This document shows, piece after piece, positions 23,171-35,015 of a stretch of DNA of 64,000 nt. Every line of letters begins with the position of its first letter. Position 1 is the stretch's first letter. The DNA is from Hydra vulgaris (lineage: Eukaryota; Cnidaria; Hydrozoa; Anthoathecata; Hydridae). The notes below the pieces were generated by a model. It was not told the origin of the DNA and did no database searches. It saw only the letters and a list, made by a program, of their open reading frames with translations. Both the position numbers and the translations under genes were made by a program. Location of the stretch: the NCBI RefSeq assembly GCF_038396675.1, contig NC_088920.1, positions 21,358,001 through 21,422,000 on the forward strand. The letters are read 5' to 3'.

Positions 23171-24531
23171 TCACAAGGCTTTTCTTTTATAAGTTTTTCT
23201 TTCTTGAGTAGTTGGACGAATTTCCAAAACTTCTGGGGAGTTTTTGATGTAATGATTGGACAGAATACTTTGTAGTCTTTGTTTTCCTTTCATATGGCAG
23301 AAGGTGCTGTTCATACTGTTGAATTCAGCATGCATGCTTTCTAAGCCTTGCTCTCCATAAATATCAAGACCTAAACCCCAATTTCTAATGAAATCAACAC
23401 AATGGTTTTCTAATAAATGCATTTTTGGCGTAATGGACTCATTGGGCCATGTTTTACGAAAGTAACTCATTAATTCTCCAATGGCTCCTTCTGATTCCAA
23501 AAAAAAAATTAAATTAAAAAACGTGAAAAACTAAGTAAGAATAATTATGCAAGCAAGAGGAAATTTAATACAAGTAACTTAAAACAAACAGTTTATAAAT
23601 ATGTATTTTTACCTAATTCTAATAATGGATTATTATTAATTATTTCACTTGAATTCATAAAGTTGTAGCATGTACCGTATTTGGAGAACAAATTTACAAA
23701 TTTCTGACTTAAGATCTTTGCCTTGTTATGTACATCTGTATCAATAAATCCAAGATCTGTTACTATCTTAGGTATCGAATTGCAAAGATGTAGGACACTG
23801 TTTAACTAATAGATGAAAAATAAATTTTGTAATTTACAGAATTAGTACTTCTATACGTTATATATTTACAAAAATATTTATACAATTTATATTTACAAGT
23901 ATGCAAAAATATGTATGGAAAAACCTTTAACATTTTATGAACATGATTCCCGATAAAGCATTTTCCGTAGTAAGCTTGTCTTTGAACATTAAGACCACAT
24001 AGAACTTCATCAAGGTTTTTCACAAGTGGTCCATGCGATTTTTCAAATGTTTTAGTTTTTAACTCTTCTAATTCAATAAGCTATATAAAAAACAGCACTA
24101 CATAAACACACAGAAGCATTTGCTATTACATTGATAAATGTTTCATTCACATAAAACTATAGAATATTTTATTTTATTATTTCAAATATTAACTTATTAT
24201 ACCTTAGCATTTTTCTACTCCATAAAATGAATTACTCTGGGCTGAAAAATTTCATTGAGATATTCTTTATTTTCAGGAGAACGTAGAACTTGTGTTGCCA
24301 TTGCTTCATGAATTAGCTTTATTTTTTCACAATATTCAGAAATAATTTTTTCTTGTTCATATATTTTCAACTGAACTTCAATATACTCATCAAAACTTTT
24401 GTCATTTACAGTTTTATTTTTTAACACATTTTAGCTGCAATTTTTATATCTATGAGATGACAGCCATCTTCCAGCATATTAAAAAATTTAAGATAAATTC
24501 CTAATGAGATATGCAACGATGGAATGCCAAC
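23171..24531 (-). other. RAG1-like exons 6–9: linker, H-x4-H and final Glu
   Basis: Exon 6 begins VGIPSLHISLGIYLKFFNML and contains a frameshift and a TAG. Exons 7 and 8 read YGKCFIGNHVHKMLK and SQKFVNLFSKYG. Exon 9 carries ITPKMHLLENHCVDF, whose H-x4-H matches RAG1 His937/His942, then GLDIYGEQGLESMHAEF, the place of the RAG1 SEGNES segment with Glu962. The final Glu is residue 846 or 850. The protein ends KRKAL-stop. Confidence 0.75.
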
Positions 24532-24624
24532 CTAGATTCATTAAATCAATAAAAACAATATTAAAATGATATAAATAAGTAAAAAATTAATATACTATAA
24601 AAATGTAATATATTATAAAAATAC

Positions 24625-25648
24625 CTGTGTTAAAGGAATATTGAAAAGTGGTGAATCAATGACATTGTTACAATACTTTGCAAACCTTGGTATTTGACCT
24701 TTTTGAATGAATTTTTGCAAATCTGCATCAAGCGTTTCCAGCGTGCGACTGGAACAATTACTTATTCGTTGAGCATATGGCTTTTTCATCTCTGCACGAG
24801 TTATATGACAAAACAAGCAAGCATGTCGACCTAATATGATAATATATTTTATACATAGCGTTTAAAAAGCCACTAAATATGATTTGTTTGTTGCACAATT
24901 TTATTATTTGAATTTATACCATTTGCACCAGTAATTCCATATGCTGAACATAAGAACTTGTAATCACCAAAGATAAATACTCTTATTTTTTTCTCACTAA
25001 AAATAATTTTTATTAAAGTAGATTAAAATATATTTATCCAAATACATTAAACAATTTGATAAAATAAAACCTACTTCCAACACAGTGACTGCAATTGATT
25101 AATTTGTTGTGTAAACATTGAAAGACCCACAATAAGGTTAGGTTTGTATTCTTTTGCTTCAAAAATACTAAATACATTTGTGTTTCTTCTGGCATTAGGC
25201 TTATCAACATTCACAATTTGATAACACATCTTAAAGGATCCACCACCATAATCACCACCAATTTTAATGTGAATTTCGTCATTTTTTATATTGGAATGCT
25301 GTAGCAAATTTTTCCTATTTAATTTGTAATTGAATTTAAAATAATTTTAGAAAATAAATAAACTTTTAATAAAAAAGCATATACAATGACAACATTTTTA
25401 TACAGACACACATTTATGTAAAATACTATCTTTACTTTTTTAGAAGATTGAGTTTGTTTATTATATGTGATGGAAGATCTTTAATGTATCCCCAAGGAGC
25501 ATTTTTAACTTCAAATGAATCACTGGAGTCTTTTAAAAGAAAGTTAAACGGAGCATTACAAACTACCTAATCCTCTCCAGACCAGGATTTAGCTACTTTT
25601 CGTTGCTTTTTGTTTGATGCACATTTTATATCTTTGGTTTTAAGCCAT
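24625..25648 (-). other. RAG1-like exons 2–5: first and second catalytic Asp, ZnC2
   Basis: Exon 2 has one TAG. Exon 3 carries HIKIGGDYGGGSFKM with the candidate first Asp (about residue 420), then VFSIFEAKE, comparable to the RAG1 segment after Asp600. Exon 4 reads VFIFGDYKFLC with the candidate second Asp (about 490). Exon 5 has ACLFCHITRAE, aligning with the RAG1 ZnC2 motif ICTLCDTTRLEA (Cys727/Cys730 in mouse). The short distance from the second Asp to C-x2-C is similar to RAG1 Asp708 to Cys727. Confidence 0.75.
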
Positions 25649-25739
25649 CTATAATAAAATTTTAAACATTTTGTTTTTTTATTTATTCACACTTTCATTT
25701 TAGTTTGATTTGGTCAAATTCAAAGTTTGTATATATAAA

Positions 25740-25844
<105 letters not shown>

Positions 25845-25854
25845 GTTAATTTAC

Positions 25855-26838
25855 CTTGCAAGTATCTTCATGTTTGAATATGTAATTCCCATATGAGCTT
25901 TCATACTTATCATTTCTTCAGCACTTATAACTGATAAAGGTATGTCTGACATCTTCAATATTTTAACTTGATCTTTTACTTCGAATGAATTTAAAATAGC
26001 AGAGGTTTGCTGAATTTTTGTTGTGCTGGGCATACCAGAGGTCACATTTAAAGAGTTTAAAACAGCTTGATGTCTTTTTTTTTTTGCTAATCGGAGTCAG
26101 TAATAATTGATCACCAATACAAATTTCTTCGTGCAATTTTTTAAGCTCATTGTCTTTAACCGCAAATTTTAATTTACATTGCTTATTGCAACCTAAAATA
26201 ATGCGCTCTATCAACTGTGTTACATTAACAGAATTTACAATTGTAAATAATGGAATGTGTTGATTACAAATAAAGCATTTTGTTTCTGTTTCCAGCTTTC
26301 CTTCAATCTCCTTAAATATACACACTGAGCAAAAAGAATGATGACACTCTTTTAGTATTAGTGGCTTATACATGTTGTTGCACAAATTGCATATACATAA
26401 GTCTAAATGGGGATTTGATACAGGATCAATATCAATTGCATTTAAACGCAAAGTTTGTTCTGGTATACTAGCAATTAAGCTATTAATGATTGGCCTGGTC
26501 CATCTTTTCTGATTTCTTTCTATTATACATGGCCGACCAGGTTTACATTTTTTAACTTTCCTACCAGAATCTTTAGAGAAACAGGAACATTTGTCTGCAC
26601 ATGGTAATGGCCATTCAACTACTTTAACACTGGTGCTAGAACCTTTTTCAATGTTCCTCATAATGATATAGCACTTCCTACACATTTTTTGTGGATGAAC
26701 ATTTTTATTATCAATGTTGATGTTTATATAAAATGAATTTTCGATTCTTTCAGAATATTTACACACATCAACTGAGTCTTTCCTTATATATTCTCCACAT
26801 ATTCTGCAAATGAGACTTAACTTGGTTAAATGGTCCAT
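25855..26838 (-). other. RAG1-like exon 1: N-terminal zinc motifs, RING, zinc finger
   Basis: C11-x2-C14-G, then HPQKMCRKC (C53, C56), VKVVEWPLPC and CSCF follow the RAG1 N-terminal zinc region, where HPQ-x2-C-x2-C is followed by VEW and a cysteine pair. The C3HC4 RING uses C150, C153, C165, H167, C170, C173, C188 and C191. A following C-x3-C and H-x3-C (C217, C221, H236, C240) occupies the place of the RAG1 zinc finger after the RING. The extra A shifts the frame after residue 252; the correct continuation (MPSTTKIQQTSAILNSFEVK) lies in the adjacent frame and reaches the donor AAG|GTAAAT. Confidence 0.8.
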
Positions 26839-26868
26839 GTTTATAAAATATCTAAATATAACATTGTG

Positions 26869-28063
26869 TAAGATAAATTAAAAATTAGCCCCAAAAAAAA
26901 AATAATCGGTCTCTACAATTAAGTTTAAAGGAAGTACAATAAACTGATGAAAATAAAAATATTTACTTTCAGATACAGAAAATTCGTTTTATTATAACAT
27001 ATATGCTTAAAAAATATGAAATTTTAAGAACAATTTTTTATCGTTTAATTTAAAAGTTTTCCTTGAAAATCCTATTTGCAACAACAAAATTTATAAAACA
27101 AGGTTTTATCAGTTATCTCTGAATTAAATCGCTTCGGTTAAGAAAAATTTTGAAATATCAAACATAAGTAAAATCAAGTTGGAGTAGCTGAGCTTTAGAA
27201 AGAAATAATTGAAATAACCTAAAATTTTCTCTAGTTTTACAAGTGTTGACTGCGCATGCTCAGAATAAAGTTCCAATAAGTATCAATTTGAAACTGCCGT
27301 GAGAAGCGTGCAAATACAGACGTCAAATTATTGAAATTTAATTTTTTTTACAACTTTGGTTGTTGATGCCGGCGCCATTCTCAAAAATTTTTAAATAACT
27401 AAAATAAAGTCTTTTTGTTTAGTTATAATCGCTTACTTCACCGTGCGTGAAAAGTCTGATAATGTGATCTTATACCCAAAAAAGTAGAAGCCCCTAGACC
27501 ATAAGTGAGTTGATAAAATATTTTTATTGATCTAGAATAAGATCAATACAAATATTTTATTAACACGCAGGTTTTACGTCCTATTTTATTAAAAAAATGT
27601 TAATTACACAGGTAATTTAAACAACGGGTAAACTTTTAATTTAGAACCTGCTTAAAAAATTCGAATGCTTCTTACGCAACTATTGTTGTAAAATGGTCAA
27701 TTGTCAAACGAAAAAATATTTATCTGCAGAAAGAATTTCTTTGTTCGTTTATAGCTTTGGATTATTTAGCAAAGTTTTTATCGTAAAAACAATTTTTATT
27801 TTTTACTTTACAATGTTATTTTTTACTTTACCATGGTATAACTTTTTCTTCGCTTATTACGGAAAAAACCTTCTTTTTTTTCTTTTTTTTTTCTAGAATT
27901 AGCCTCTGGTCGAACTGGAACGAATTCCTCGTACTTTCAAAGAATTATTTTGTGTTTATAATATTGAAGTCGTTCCTTTTTTAAAATGCGCTTAAACCTT
28001 TAAACTCGTCATTAAGTAAGCGAAAATTACTTTTAAATTTTTTTACGTTTAAACGCTTTAAAA
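26869..28063. other. upstream of the RAG1-like gene; no gene recognised
   Basis: AT-rich. No RAG2-like Kelch coding sequence and no inverted partner for sequence left of 23171 was found. Confidence 0.5.
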
Positions 28064-28482
28064 CAGGGATGGCCAAATAGCAGCTCGCAAGTCGCATGCG
28101 TCTCTTTTCAAAAGTTTTATTGATTTTATTGATAATAAGAACTTGAATTATACATTATACTAAAAATGCTAATTATCATTAGCATTTTTAGTAAACCCTT
28201 TTTTAATTGATATTATTAGTGATGGTTGTCTAATACCTGAAAATATACTTGAAAAAACATCTCAATTTGAATTAGAATTACTAGATCTACAAGAAGATCA
28301 AAATGATCTTCTTGGAGAATCAAATGCTGCATAAAACACTGGCTTTATTAGATTTTTGTAAAATGGTTCCTGAAGTTAAGTATCCTCAACTAAAAAGGAT
28401 TAGTATACAACCTATTTCATATTTTGGTTCAACATACGCATGTGAATCTTTATTTTTGACTATGAAATTTGGGATAGCGGAA
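28064..28482 (+). pseudogene. internally deleted hAT element: 5' end joined to the dimerisation tail
   Basis: 28064–28105 begins CAGGGATGGCCAAA and continues AGCTCGCAAGTCGCATGCG, the form of vertebrate and cnidarian hAT ends (CAGGGGT-GGC-AAC followed by CGGCTC). About 90 bp on, coding sequence starts: PENILEKTSQFELELLDLQ, then a frameshift, then KMVPEVKYPQLKRISIQ and YFGSTYACESLFLTMKF. The latter is the hAT C-terminal dimerisation region (FGSTYVCE-SFS-MK) of ZBED/GTF2I-repeat-like transposases. The zinc finger and catalytic core are missing, and the 3' end runs into the satellite at 28485. Confidence 0.65.
28159..28192. repeat. snap-back palindrome at the hAT deletion junction
   Basis: ACTAAAAATGCTAAT at 28159–28173 with its perfect complement at 28178–28192 and loop TATC. 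Confidence 0.92.
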
Positions 28483-28484
28483 TA

Positions 28485-28975
28485 GTATCGAAAATTAACT
28501 GATCGAAAAAATGATTAATATCGAAAAATAACTGACCGAAACCCATTTTAATGATTAAGATCGAAAATGTGATTTTCAGATTAATATCGAAAAGTTTTTT
28601 TATCGAAATTCACAAATGCGGAACAATATCGAAAACAATAAAAACGGAATAAGATCGAAAACTTATTTTAATGACTAACATCGAAAGAGTGATTTTCAGA
28701 TTAATATCGAAAAGTTTTTGTATCGAAATTCACAAATGCGGAACAATATCGAAAACAATAAAAACGGAATAAGATCGAAAACTCATTTTAATGATTAACA
28801 TCGAAAATGTGATTTTCTGAATAATGTCGAAAGCAATAAAAACGGAATAAGATCGAAAACTGATTTTAATGATTAACGTCGAAAATGTGATTTTCTGAAT
28901 AATATCGAAAACAATAAAAACGGAATAAGATCGAAAACTCATTTTAATGATTAACATCGAAAATGTGATTTTCTG
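28485..28975. repeat. ATCGAAA-rich satellite with higher-order units
   Basis: The word ATCGAAA (or a one-base variant) occurs more than 20 times at 15–30 bp spacing. Larger units of about 90 bp (AACAATAAAAACGGAATAAG, GATCGAAAAC, ATTTTAATGATTAACATCG) repeat in the right half; the left half has a longer unit with an extra TATCGAAATTCACAAATGCG segment. Confidence 0.9.
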
Positions 28976-29346
28976 ATAACACTTTTTTTTCTTTTTTTTT
29001 TTTTTGTATGAAAAACTATTACTAGGAAAAAATCTAAAGAAACTTTTAATACTAAGTCACTTTTCAATAAGAAACTTATTTAAGAGTTCGATGAATATTA
29101 AGAATGAATTTAAGAGTTAATAAATGAATTTATGAGTTCGATGAATAGTTCGATGAATATCCTAACTTTTCACCTAAATATCGCATTAACTTTACACGAA
29201 GTTAGTTATCTACAACGGAGAACAGCAGTTTAAATGAACAGTTTAATTTGCAGCACAATAAACAGTTTAGTTTGCACGTGCAATGAAATTCAATTCAATT
29301 TTAAAGTTGAAATATAAAAAAATTTTAAGAAACTCAGTATTCCAAA
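28976..29346. other. 5' flank of the FLYWCH–MULE–RING gene
   Basis: AT-rich with short direct repeats of GAGTTCGATGAAT-type sequence near 29085–29160. A promoter could be here but no element is recognisable. Confidence 0.4.
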
Positions 29347-29420
29347 ATGTCGTTAGAGAACTTTTTAAAAAATTATAGTGAAACTGAAGGAGAAAAAAAA
29401 AACTCAAAAGTTTTTTGGTC

Positions 29421-29500
29421 TGGGTGCGGATTCACAACTTTTGCGTAACTCTTGCGTAGCTGGGTGCGGATTCACAACTTTTGCGTAACTCTTGCGTAGC
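29421..29500. repeat. 40-bp tandem duplication of the left terminus
   Basis: TGGGTGCGGATTCACAACTT and the next 20 bases are repeated exactly, so the element has two consecutive left ends. Confidence 0.95.
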
Positions 29501-30378
29501 TGAGCTAAAGTTACGAAAAACTTACGCAAAATATTTTTTGCGTAACTATTTGGTATTCACAACTTTTTCGCAGCATTTGCGTAAAGTTAAGGTTGCGCAT
29601 GAGTTACGCAAAACTTAGGCAAAAACTTACGCAAAAACTTACCCAAAATTTAAAGCAAATTTTTATAACTATTTGTATAAAGGAAGTAGTTAGTATAGCT
29701 AATTTTTTTTTTATTAAGACACACAGGGCAATGTGACCAAACAGTGAATGTTTCTTTTTTAATGATAGGGCTTAATTTTACTTACAATCTTTTTTGTTTT
29801 TGTTGTTGCTATATTTAAAAATGTAGCAAAACTATATAGGGGCTATTCAAATAAAACGTATTCTTATATGGGGTGGAGGTGTTTGAAAGTGTCACCAAAT
29901 ATCACATGGGAAAGGGGATGGTTAGCCACAGTGTAACATGACAAAATATTTAAAATTTAAATTCTAATCACAGCGGAATAGTAAACCTTTAGCATAAAAG
30001 TACAAACTTAAAGATATATTTGTTGAAAAATAATGTCACGTTTTAAATAGGACGGAGAGAGATTGTTTAAAATGTTACATATACAAAGAAGGGAGTCAAA
30101 AAACAGCAAAAAAGTGTTTCTTTGTATTTGAATTGCCCAATATAGCATATACATGCAATTACTTTTAAAGGTCTTGTTTTATCATATAATTGACTTGAAT
30201 CAAAAACACTTTTATTTGCAATAGGGAACGACAGTTTCATTAAATAAAGAAATTGCTTCAATAAATTCAAGAAATACATTTGACTGCATTCTAGTATATT
30301 TGAAACTATTTATAAACAAAATTTCTATTGTCAGAAATACAAGAAACATTTTGAAAACATAAGCAAAAGTTCAACAAC

Positions 30379-30435
30379 TTTTCCATAACATACTATGAAA
30401 AATATATTGTATTTTTCATAATATGTTATGGAAAA
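30379..30435. repeat. snap-back palindrome (26-bp arms, 5-nt loop)
   Basis: Arms at 30379–30404 and 30410–30435 pair with one G·T mismatch. Confidence 0.92.
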
Positions 30436-30815
30436 TGTTTCAATTGTATTAATTTTTAAAAGTTGAGTTTGAGTTAAAACCCACTTGTTTTTTGTAATTT
30501 TTTTTTCAGTGATATTTTAGATTGAGAATTTATGGTACCATACTTGTACGAATAAAAACATGATTTTTATATTTGATGGATAGCATAAAGTTAACTCTGT
30601 GAATCAGGTGCATGCAGTATAAAAAAGTTTGACTCTTTGATAGAGCAAGTATTGATTAAATCATAACAACAAGTATTGTAGTAGGTTTTCAAGACACCAA
30701 ATGCAGTATAATCTAATAGCTACAGCCAGTGTGAACAATATGCTTTTATCTCAAGAGTTGTAATACTATTTTCAACAGCAACAGATAATAATTTTACTGA
30801 ATTGTGAAAAGCACT

Positions 30816-30890
30816 CCGAATGGAGTGATTGGTGGATCAAGTTCCTTGATCCACCAATCACTCCATTCGGACTAACTGGTGGATCAAGGA
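30816..30890. repeat. perfect 26-bp palindrome plus third partial copy
   Basis: Arms 30816–30841 and 30845–30870 are perfect complements around loop TTC. The left arm itself holds a smaller dyad (ACTCC-GAAT-GGAGT). A third partial direct copy, CTGGTGGATCAAGGAAC, follows at 30876–30892. Confidence 0.95.
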
Positions 30891-31559
30891 ACTTTTTATG
30901 GAATTTCTGCTCTTTGCAATAACAAACTACACCAATGAGATTTCATATAGATATACAAAAAAAAAAGATCTACCAAAACAATTTAAACTATAACATAATA
31001 TGTTTATTATTTGCAAATAACAATATTATTTACCAAGAAATAAGCCTTTAAAAAACAATTTTAAAGCCTGATGCTTTTAATAATTTAAATTATCCATAGA
31101 TATTAATATCTCCTGATAATTGAAATAATTAAAAACATAGCATTATTATTCAAAATAATCTTAATATTGTTATACCTTTAATACCTTTGAATAATTAAAA
31201 TTATCGAAAAAACATAGCATCATTATTCAAAGTAAGTTTAATATTTAGTTTATAATACTTTTTTACTTTAATAGCCTGATTACTCAGAGTTAATTTTTGC
31301 ATTATTGTATTTTGAAATAGTCTTGTTCTCATTTATAAATTAAAAAAAAAAAAAAAGATTTGAAAAACTAATAAATTGATTACATATTTTTCTGAATATT
31401 GTATCTATATTAGGACAAATATTTTTTCTCTCACACAGAGAGAGTGAGAGAGTGAGTCTCTCTCTCTCTTTATGCTAGTTATGCAAGTTAAAGTATATAC
31501 TTCAATAATATTGTTGTATATATTTTTGTATAATATAGTATAGATAGTATAGTATAGAT

Positions 31560-31675
31560 ACAACCATAAGTTAATATAGTATAGATACATCATTATGATG
31601 TATCCTTTATCCTTATGATACATCATTATGATGTATCATTATTATGATGTATCATTATGATATGATGATCATATA
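31560..31675. repeat. ATGATGTATCATT repeats
   Basis: Several head-to-tail and inverted copies of TATGATGTATCATTA-type units inside the Harbinger-like element. Confidence 0.75.
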
Positions 31676-32910
31676 GCATTGATGTATGACAATAACTAGT
31701 TATTAAGTTAATTTATTTAATAAGTTATTGGCATACTGCAAAACTATATGATATATCCGTACTATGGTCGCTCTCCTTGTTTTAGCTAGGCTATGAGAGA
31801 GTGAACTATCCATCTTATAGATTGAGTGTATATTTTTTTAACCTTAAATTCAAGGTGAAACAAGTTTTATAAAACAAGTTTATGTAATACATCTAAATTT
31901 TTGGTAAATATACTGCTATTGTTGTTGTTGTTAAAAAAAAAACTATTGTTGTATTATTTAAATAGATAACTTAACGTATAGCAGTATAAAATTAAGATAA
32001 AATTATATTTTATTGGCAATAACAAACAAAAGTTGAAATCTTTCATAATAATAAAAACGCCATTTTTAAATATTATTAGATGATTTAAAGTTACGCCAAA
32101 CTTAAGTCAGAAAATAGCAGACGTAACTTTCCTTGCGTAAAGTTTGCTCAGCACTTTTTAGGAAAATGTTGTGAATACCGTTTTTTAGACTTTTTGCGTA
32201 AGTAATAACTTACGTAAAAACTTAGGAATTTCGTAAGTTTTTGTTTACGCAAGGTTTGTGAATACCACTTAGCGTAACTTTGAACTTAAGCAAAACTTAC
32301 GCAAACTTTACGCAAATTTTGGACTTACGAAAGTGTTGTGAATCCGCACCCTGGTGATTTTGGATACACAAAAGATAAATTTTATAAAGATAAACTGCAT
32401 CTTAAGTGCCGTTTTTTTACAAGAATGAACTGCAAAGGCAGAGCATTTATTCATAAAGATAAACTTCAGGTTACAACTGTTCACAGTTGCAGCTCAAGAG
32501 AAACAGATTTTGAAGTGCTGCTTGCTAAAAGTACCATGAAGAAAAAAGCAGAAGCAACATCTGAAGACCTGCGCTCAATTTTTCAAAACACTGTGAGTGA
32601 GTTTCCTGCAGTTGTTTCTGAATCTGTTAGTTTTCCTCAAATTATCCCAAGTCTTCAGAAAGGGAGAAGGCTAAATGAGCCCTCGAACCCAAAATCACCA
32701 AAAGAAGCTGCTAAAGTTCTGAATGACAAAGAATGTCATCGCTATGGAGATATATTCTTGAGATCAGTTGCAGAACAGGACAACGTAGCATTGCTGTTTG
32801 GGCATATGTTAGTCATTAACAAGGCGAAATCGGCCAAAGTGTGTTTTGTTGATGGAACATTCAGGTATTTATATGGAAGCATTTTACTTTTTCAAAGAAA
32901 AAATTATCTA

Positions 32911-33168
32911 GTGGGCTGTCCATTAATTACGTCAACAAACTTTTAGCAATTTTTACATTCCCCCTCCCCCTTATAAACAATTTGTCAAATTTCCAGAGAC
33001 ACCCACCACCCAGACCCCTCTTTTTTTGAGTAATGAAATTAAATAAAGTAAAGTAAAATAGTTGACGTCAACTTTATTTGACCTCCTCACCTCACCTTTG
33101 TCAACAATTGTCAAAAAAGTTCAGAACCCCTTCTATTTGTTGATGTAATTAATTGACAGCCCCAAGAC
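32911..33168. mobile_element. MITE in intron 1 of the FLYWCH–MULE–RING gene
   Basis: Left GGGCTGTCCATTAATTACG and the complement of the right GGGCTGTCAATTAATTACA continue as TCAACAAA, about 27 bp of inverted repeat. TA precedes the left end (32909–32910). The interior is C-rich and noncoding. It lies entirely within the intron, consistent with the exon model. Confidence 0.75.
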
Positions 33169-34624
33169 GAAAAAATTGATATACTAAAAACGTTAGGTAG
33201 AACACTTTTATTTACAGTTGTAAGTTATAGTTACATTTATTGTACTTCCAGCATGACACCACGCATGGAGGAAAGCAAGTGGTATTAGCTCTTGATATTT
33301 TCTGTTGAGTATTCAGCAGTGCTTGAAGATCCAATTCCAGATGAGGATCAGATAAATTTTGATCCTGATTACCCTCACCTTTGGGGCACATCTGTTCCAG
33401 CTGTGTGTGCTTTAATGACATTCAAATCCGAGGCTCTATATAAGCTTGTTTTTTCCAAAATAAAAGAAGTTTTAGATTTCTCTTCAGCCACCATTATGTC
33501 GGATTTTGAACGAGGACTACAGAATGCTCTACGAACAACTTGGAGTGAAAGCTTGGTGAATGGTTGCAGGTATAAGTTATTAATTTGTTATTACTTTGTC
33601 GCAGTTTCCAACATATCAAAGTTTCTCATAGTTTGTTATCAATTAATGATTTCCTTTAAATCCTTATCTTTAGGTTTCATTTTGAAAATGCACTCACCAA
33701 GCAATTAGCAATTCTTGGTCTTCAGAGGGAATACCGCCACCAAATTCAAGTAAAGAAAAGGGCACGAAAAGTTATGGCACTTTGTCTCCTTCATGCAAAC
33801 TTGGTTGCTTGGGGATCTCGAGTTATTGAGATTGCAACATTCAGTGGCGAAATCAAAAGCAAACTACTTGCTTTTAAAAGGTATTTTGAGAGGTATTGGC
33901 TCAATATAGTGACCCCACGAGGGTTCAGTGTTTATGGCTTGAATCACAAAACCAATAACAATGCAGAAGGTCTCAATAGACGTCTGAAAACAAACATGGG
34001 TAATCGGCATAGAGGATTTTGGCAGTTTATGGAATTGCTTAATCAGCATGTAATAGTGCATACAATTCAAGAGCTTCAACAGCTTGCTTGCAATCAGCCA
34101 GTCCGCCGTGACCAACGCGACTATAGTGCAATTGAAAAAATGCGTTGTTTTGAGAAAAACCTTCAAGACGGAGTTTGGACAACTGAGAGATTCCTATCCA
34201 CAGTATCATATCTTTTTCAAAACTTCAAAGCTATGTAAGATAATTTTCCAAGTTTTTGTATAACGCTTCTTATTTATCAACCTTCTTTAAGCTTTTTACC
34301 AAACTAATTAACTTAACTTTATTTGATAATCTGTCTTTTTCAATGAAATATGGAAAATTGTATTTGAAGTATTTAAACAATTTTAGTGCTTTGGATGAAA
34401 ACTTAACGGACGAGCTTGGTGAGAGTCTTCCTTTGCCAACTTCCACTTCAACAGAGTCAACAAAGTGCATTGTTTGCACCGTCAATGAACGAAATGCTTT
34501 GGTGATGCCTTGCAGACATTTTTTGTTTTGTCAGCCATGCATTCAGCAGGTCCAGGAAAGCAACACACCTCATTGTCCCACTTGCCGAGGACCAATATCA
34601 TCCATAATTGAACCTTTTCAATGA

Positions 34625-35015
34625 TTCAGTAAAAGTTTCCCCTTAACCTACATTTTGAACACTAGAATGACACACAATTGTTCAAATTTATTAGAATAAA
34701 TTTATTATATAAAAACGGTATTAAATTATTTCCAATTTCTCTTACTCCGCTTGGGATAAAAAACAATCAATAACGTAATTTCGTTAGTTAACACAAATGC
34801 ATTTTTTATCCGTTTAAATGGTATATGAAATTTAAGTGACGCAGTTACAAACAATGTTGTTTATCATCTGTCTTTCTGGTTAAAATTTTTGACTACCCGT
34901 GTTTTAGTAACTCTGGCTTCAGAACTTGGTTATTTTTGACAAATTTAATTAATAAAACTTAATTTAATTAATAAAACTTAATTTAATTAATAAAACTTAA
35001 TTTAATTATTAATTA
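34625..35015. other. 3' flank with 19-bp tandem repeat
   Basis: No gene. TAAAACTTAATTTAATTAA repeats about three to four times at 34943–35008, ending at the MITE target site. Confidence 0.6.

Larger units (their letters stand above)
29423..32350. mobile_element. PIF/Harbinger-like non-autonomous element with CTG target duplication
   Basis: Ends share GGTGCGGATTCACAAC on opposite strands. CTG flanks both sides (29420–29422 and 32351–32353); a 3-bp duplication of CWG type and ends of GGGxxGGATTCACAA form are known in PIF/Harbinger. Within about 200–270 bp of each end are many ACTTACGCAAA-like words in both orientations. The 2.9-kb interior has no transposase that I can recognise. Excision in silico, leaving one CTG, keeps the host reading frame (VFWSGDFGY). 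Confidence 0.78.
29347..34624 (+). pseudogene. FLYWCH zinc finger–MULE transposase–RING gene, disrupted
   Basis: Four exons: 29347–29422 joined to 32354–32864 (exon 1 split by a transposon), 33252–33569, 33674–34234 and 34387–34624. Introns are GT–AG and phases agree, giving 567 residues. An N-terminal FLYWCH-type finger (C-x8-C, then H-S-C) is followed by a MULE-type DDE core: CFVDGTF (Asp about 191), IMSDFERGL (Asp about 280) and TNNNAEGLNRRL (Glu about 400). A C-terminal C3HC4 RING begins at Cys516 (KCIVC, PCRHFLFCQPC, CPTC). The lesions are TAG at 33286–33288, in place of a Gln in the usual YQLL motif, and the 2.9-kb insertion. The role of the RING is unknown; it may be a ubiquitin ligase module. 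Confidence 0.82.

Noticed and set aside
28485-28975. CRISPR-like array
   Set aside because: The short word is irregularly spaced, the intervening sequence itself repeats, and the genome is eukaryotic.
34270-34485. Minus-strand frame over the RING exon
   Set aside because: Shadow of the RING-encoding exon on the plus strand.
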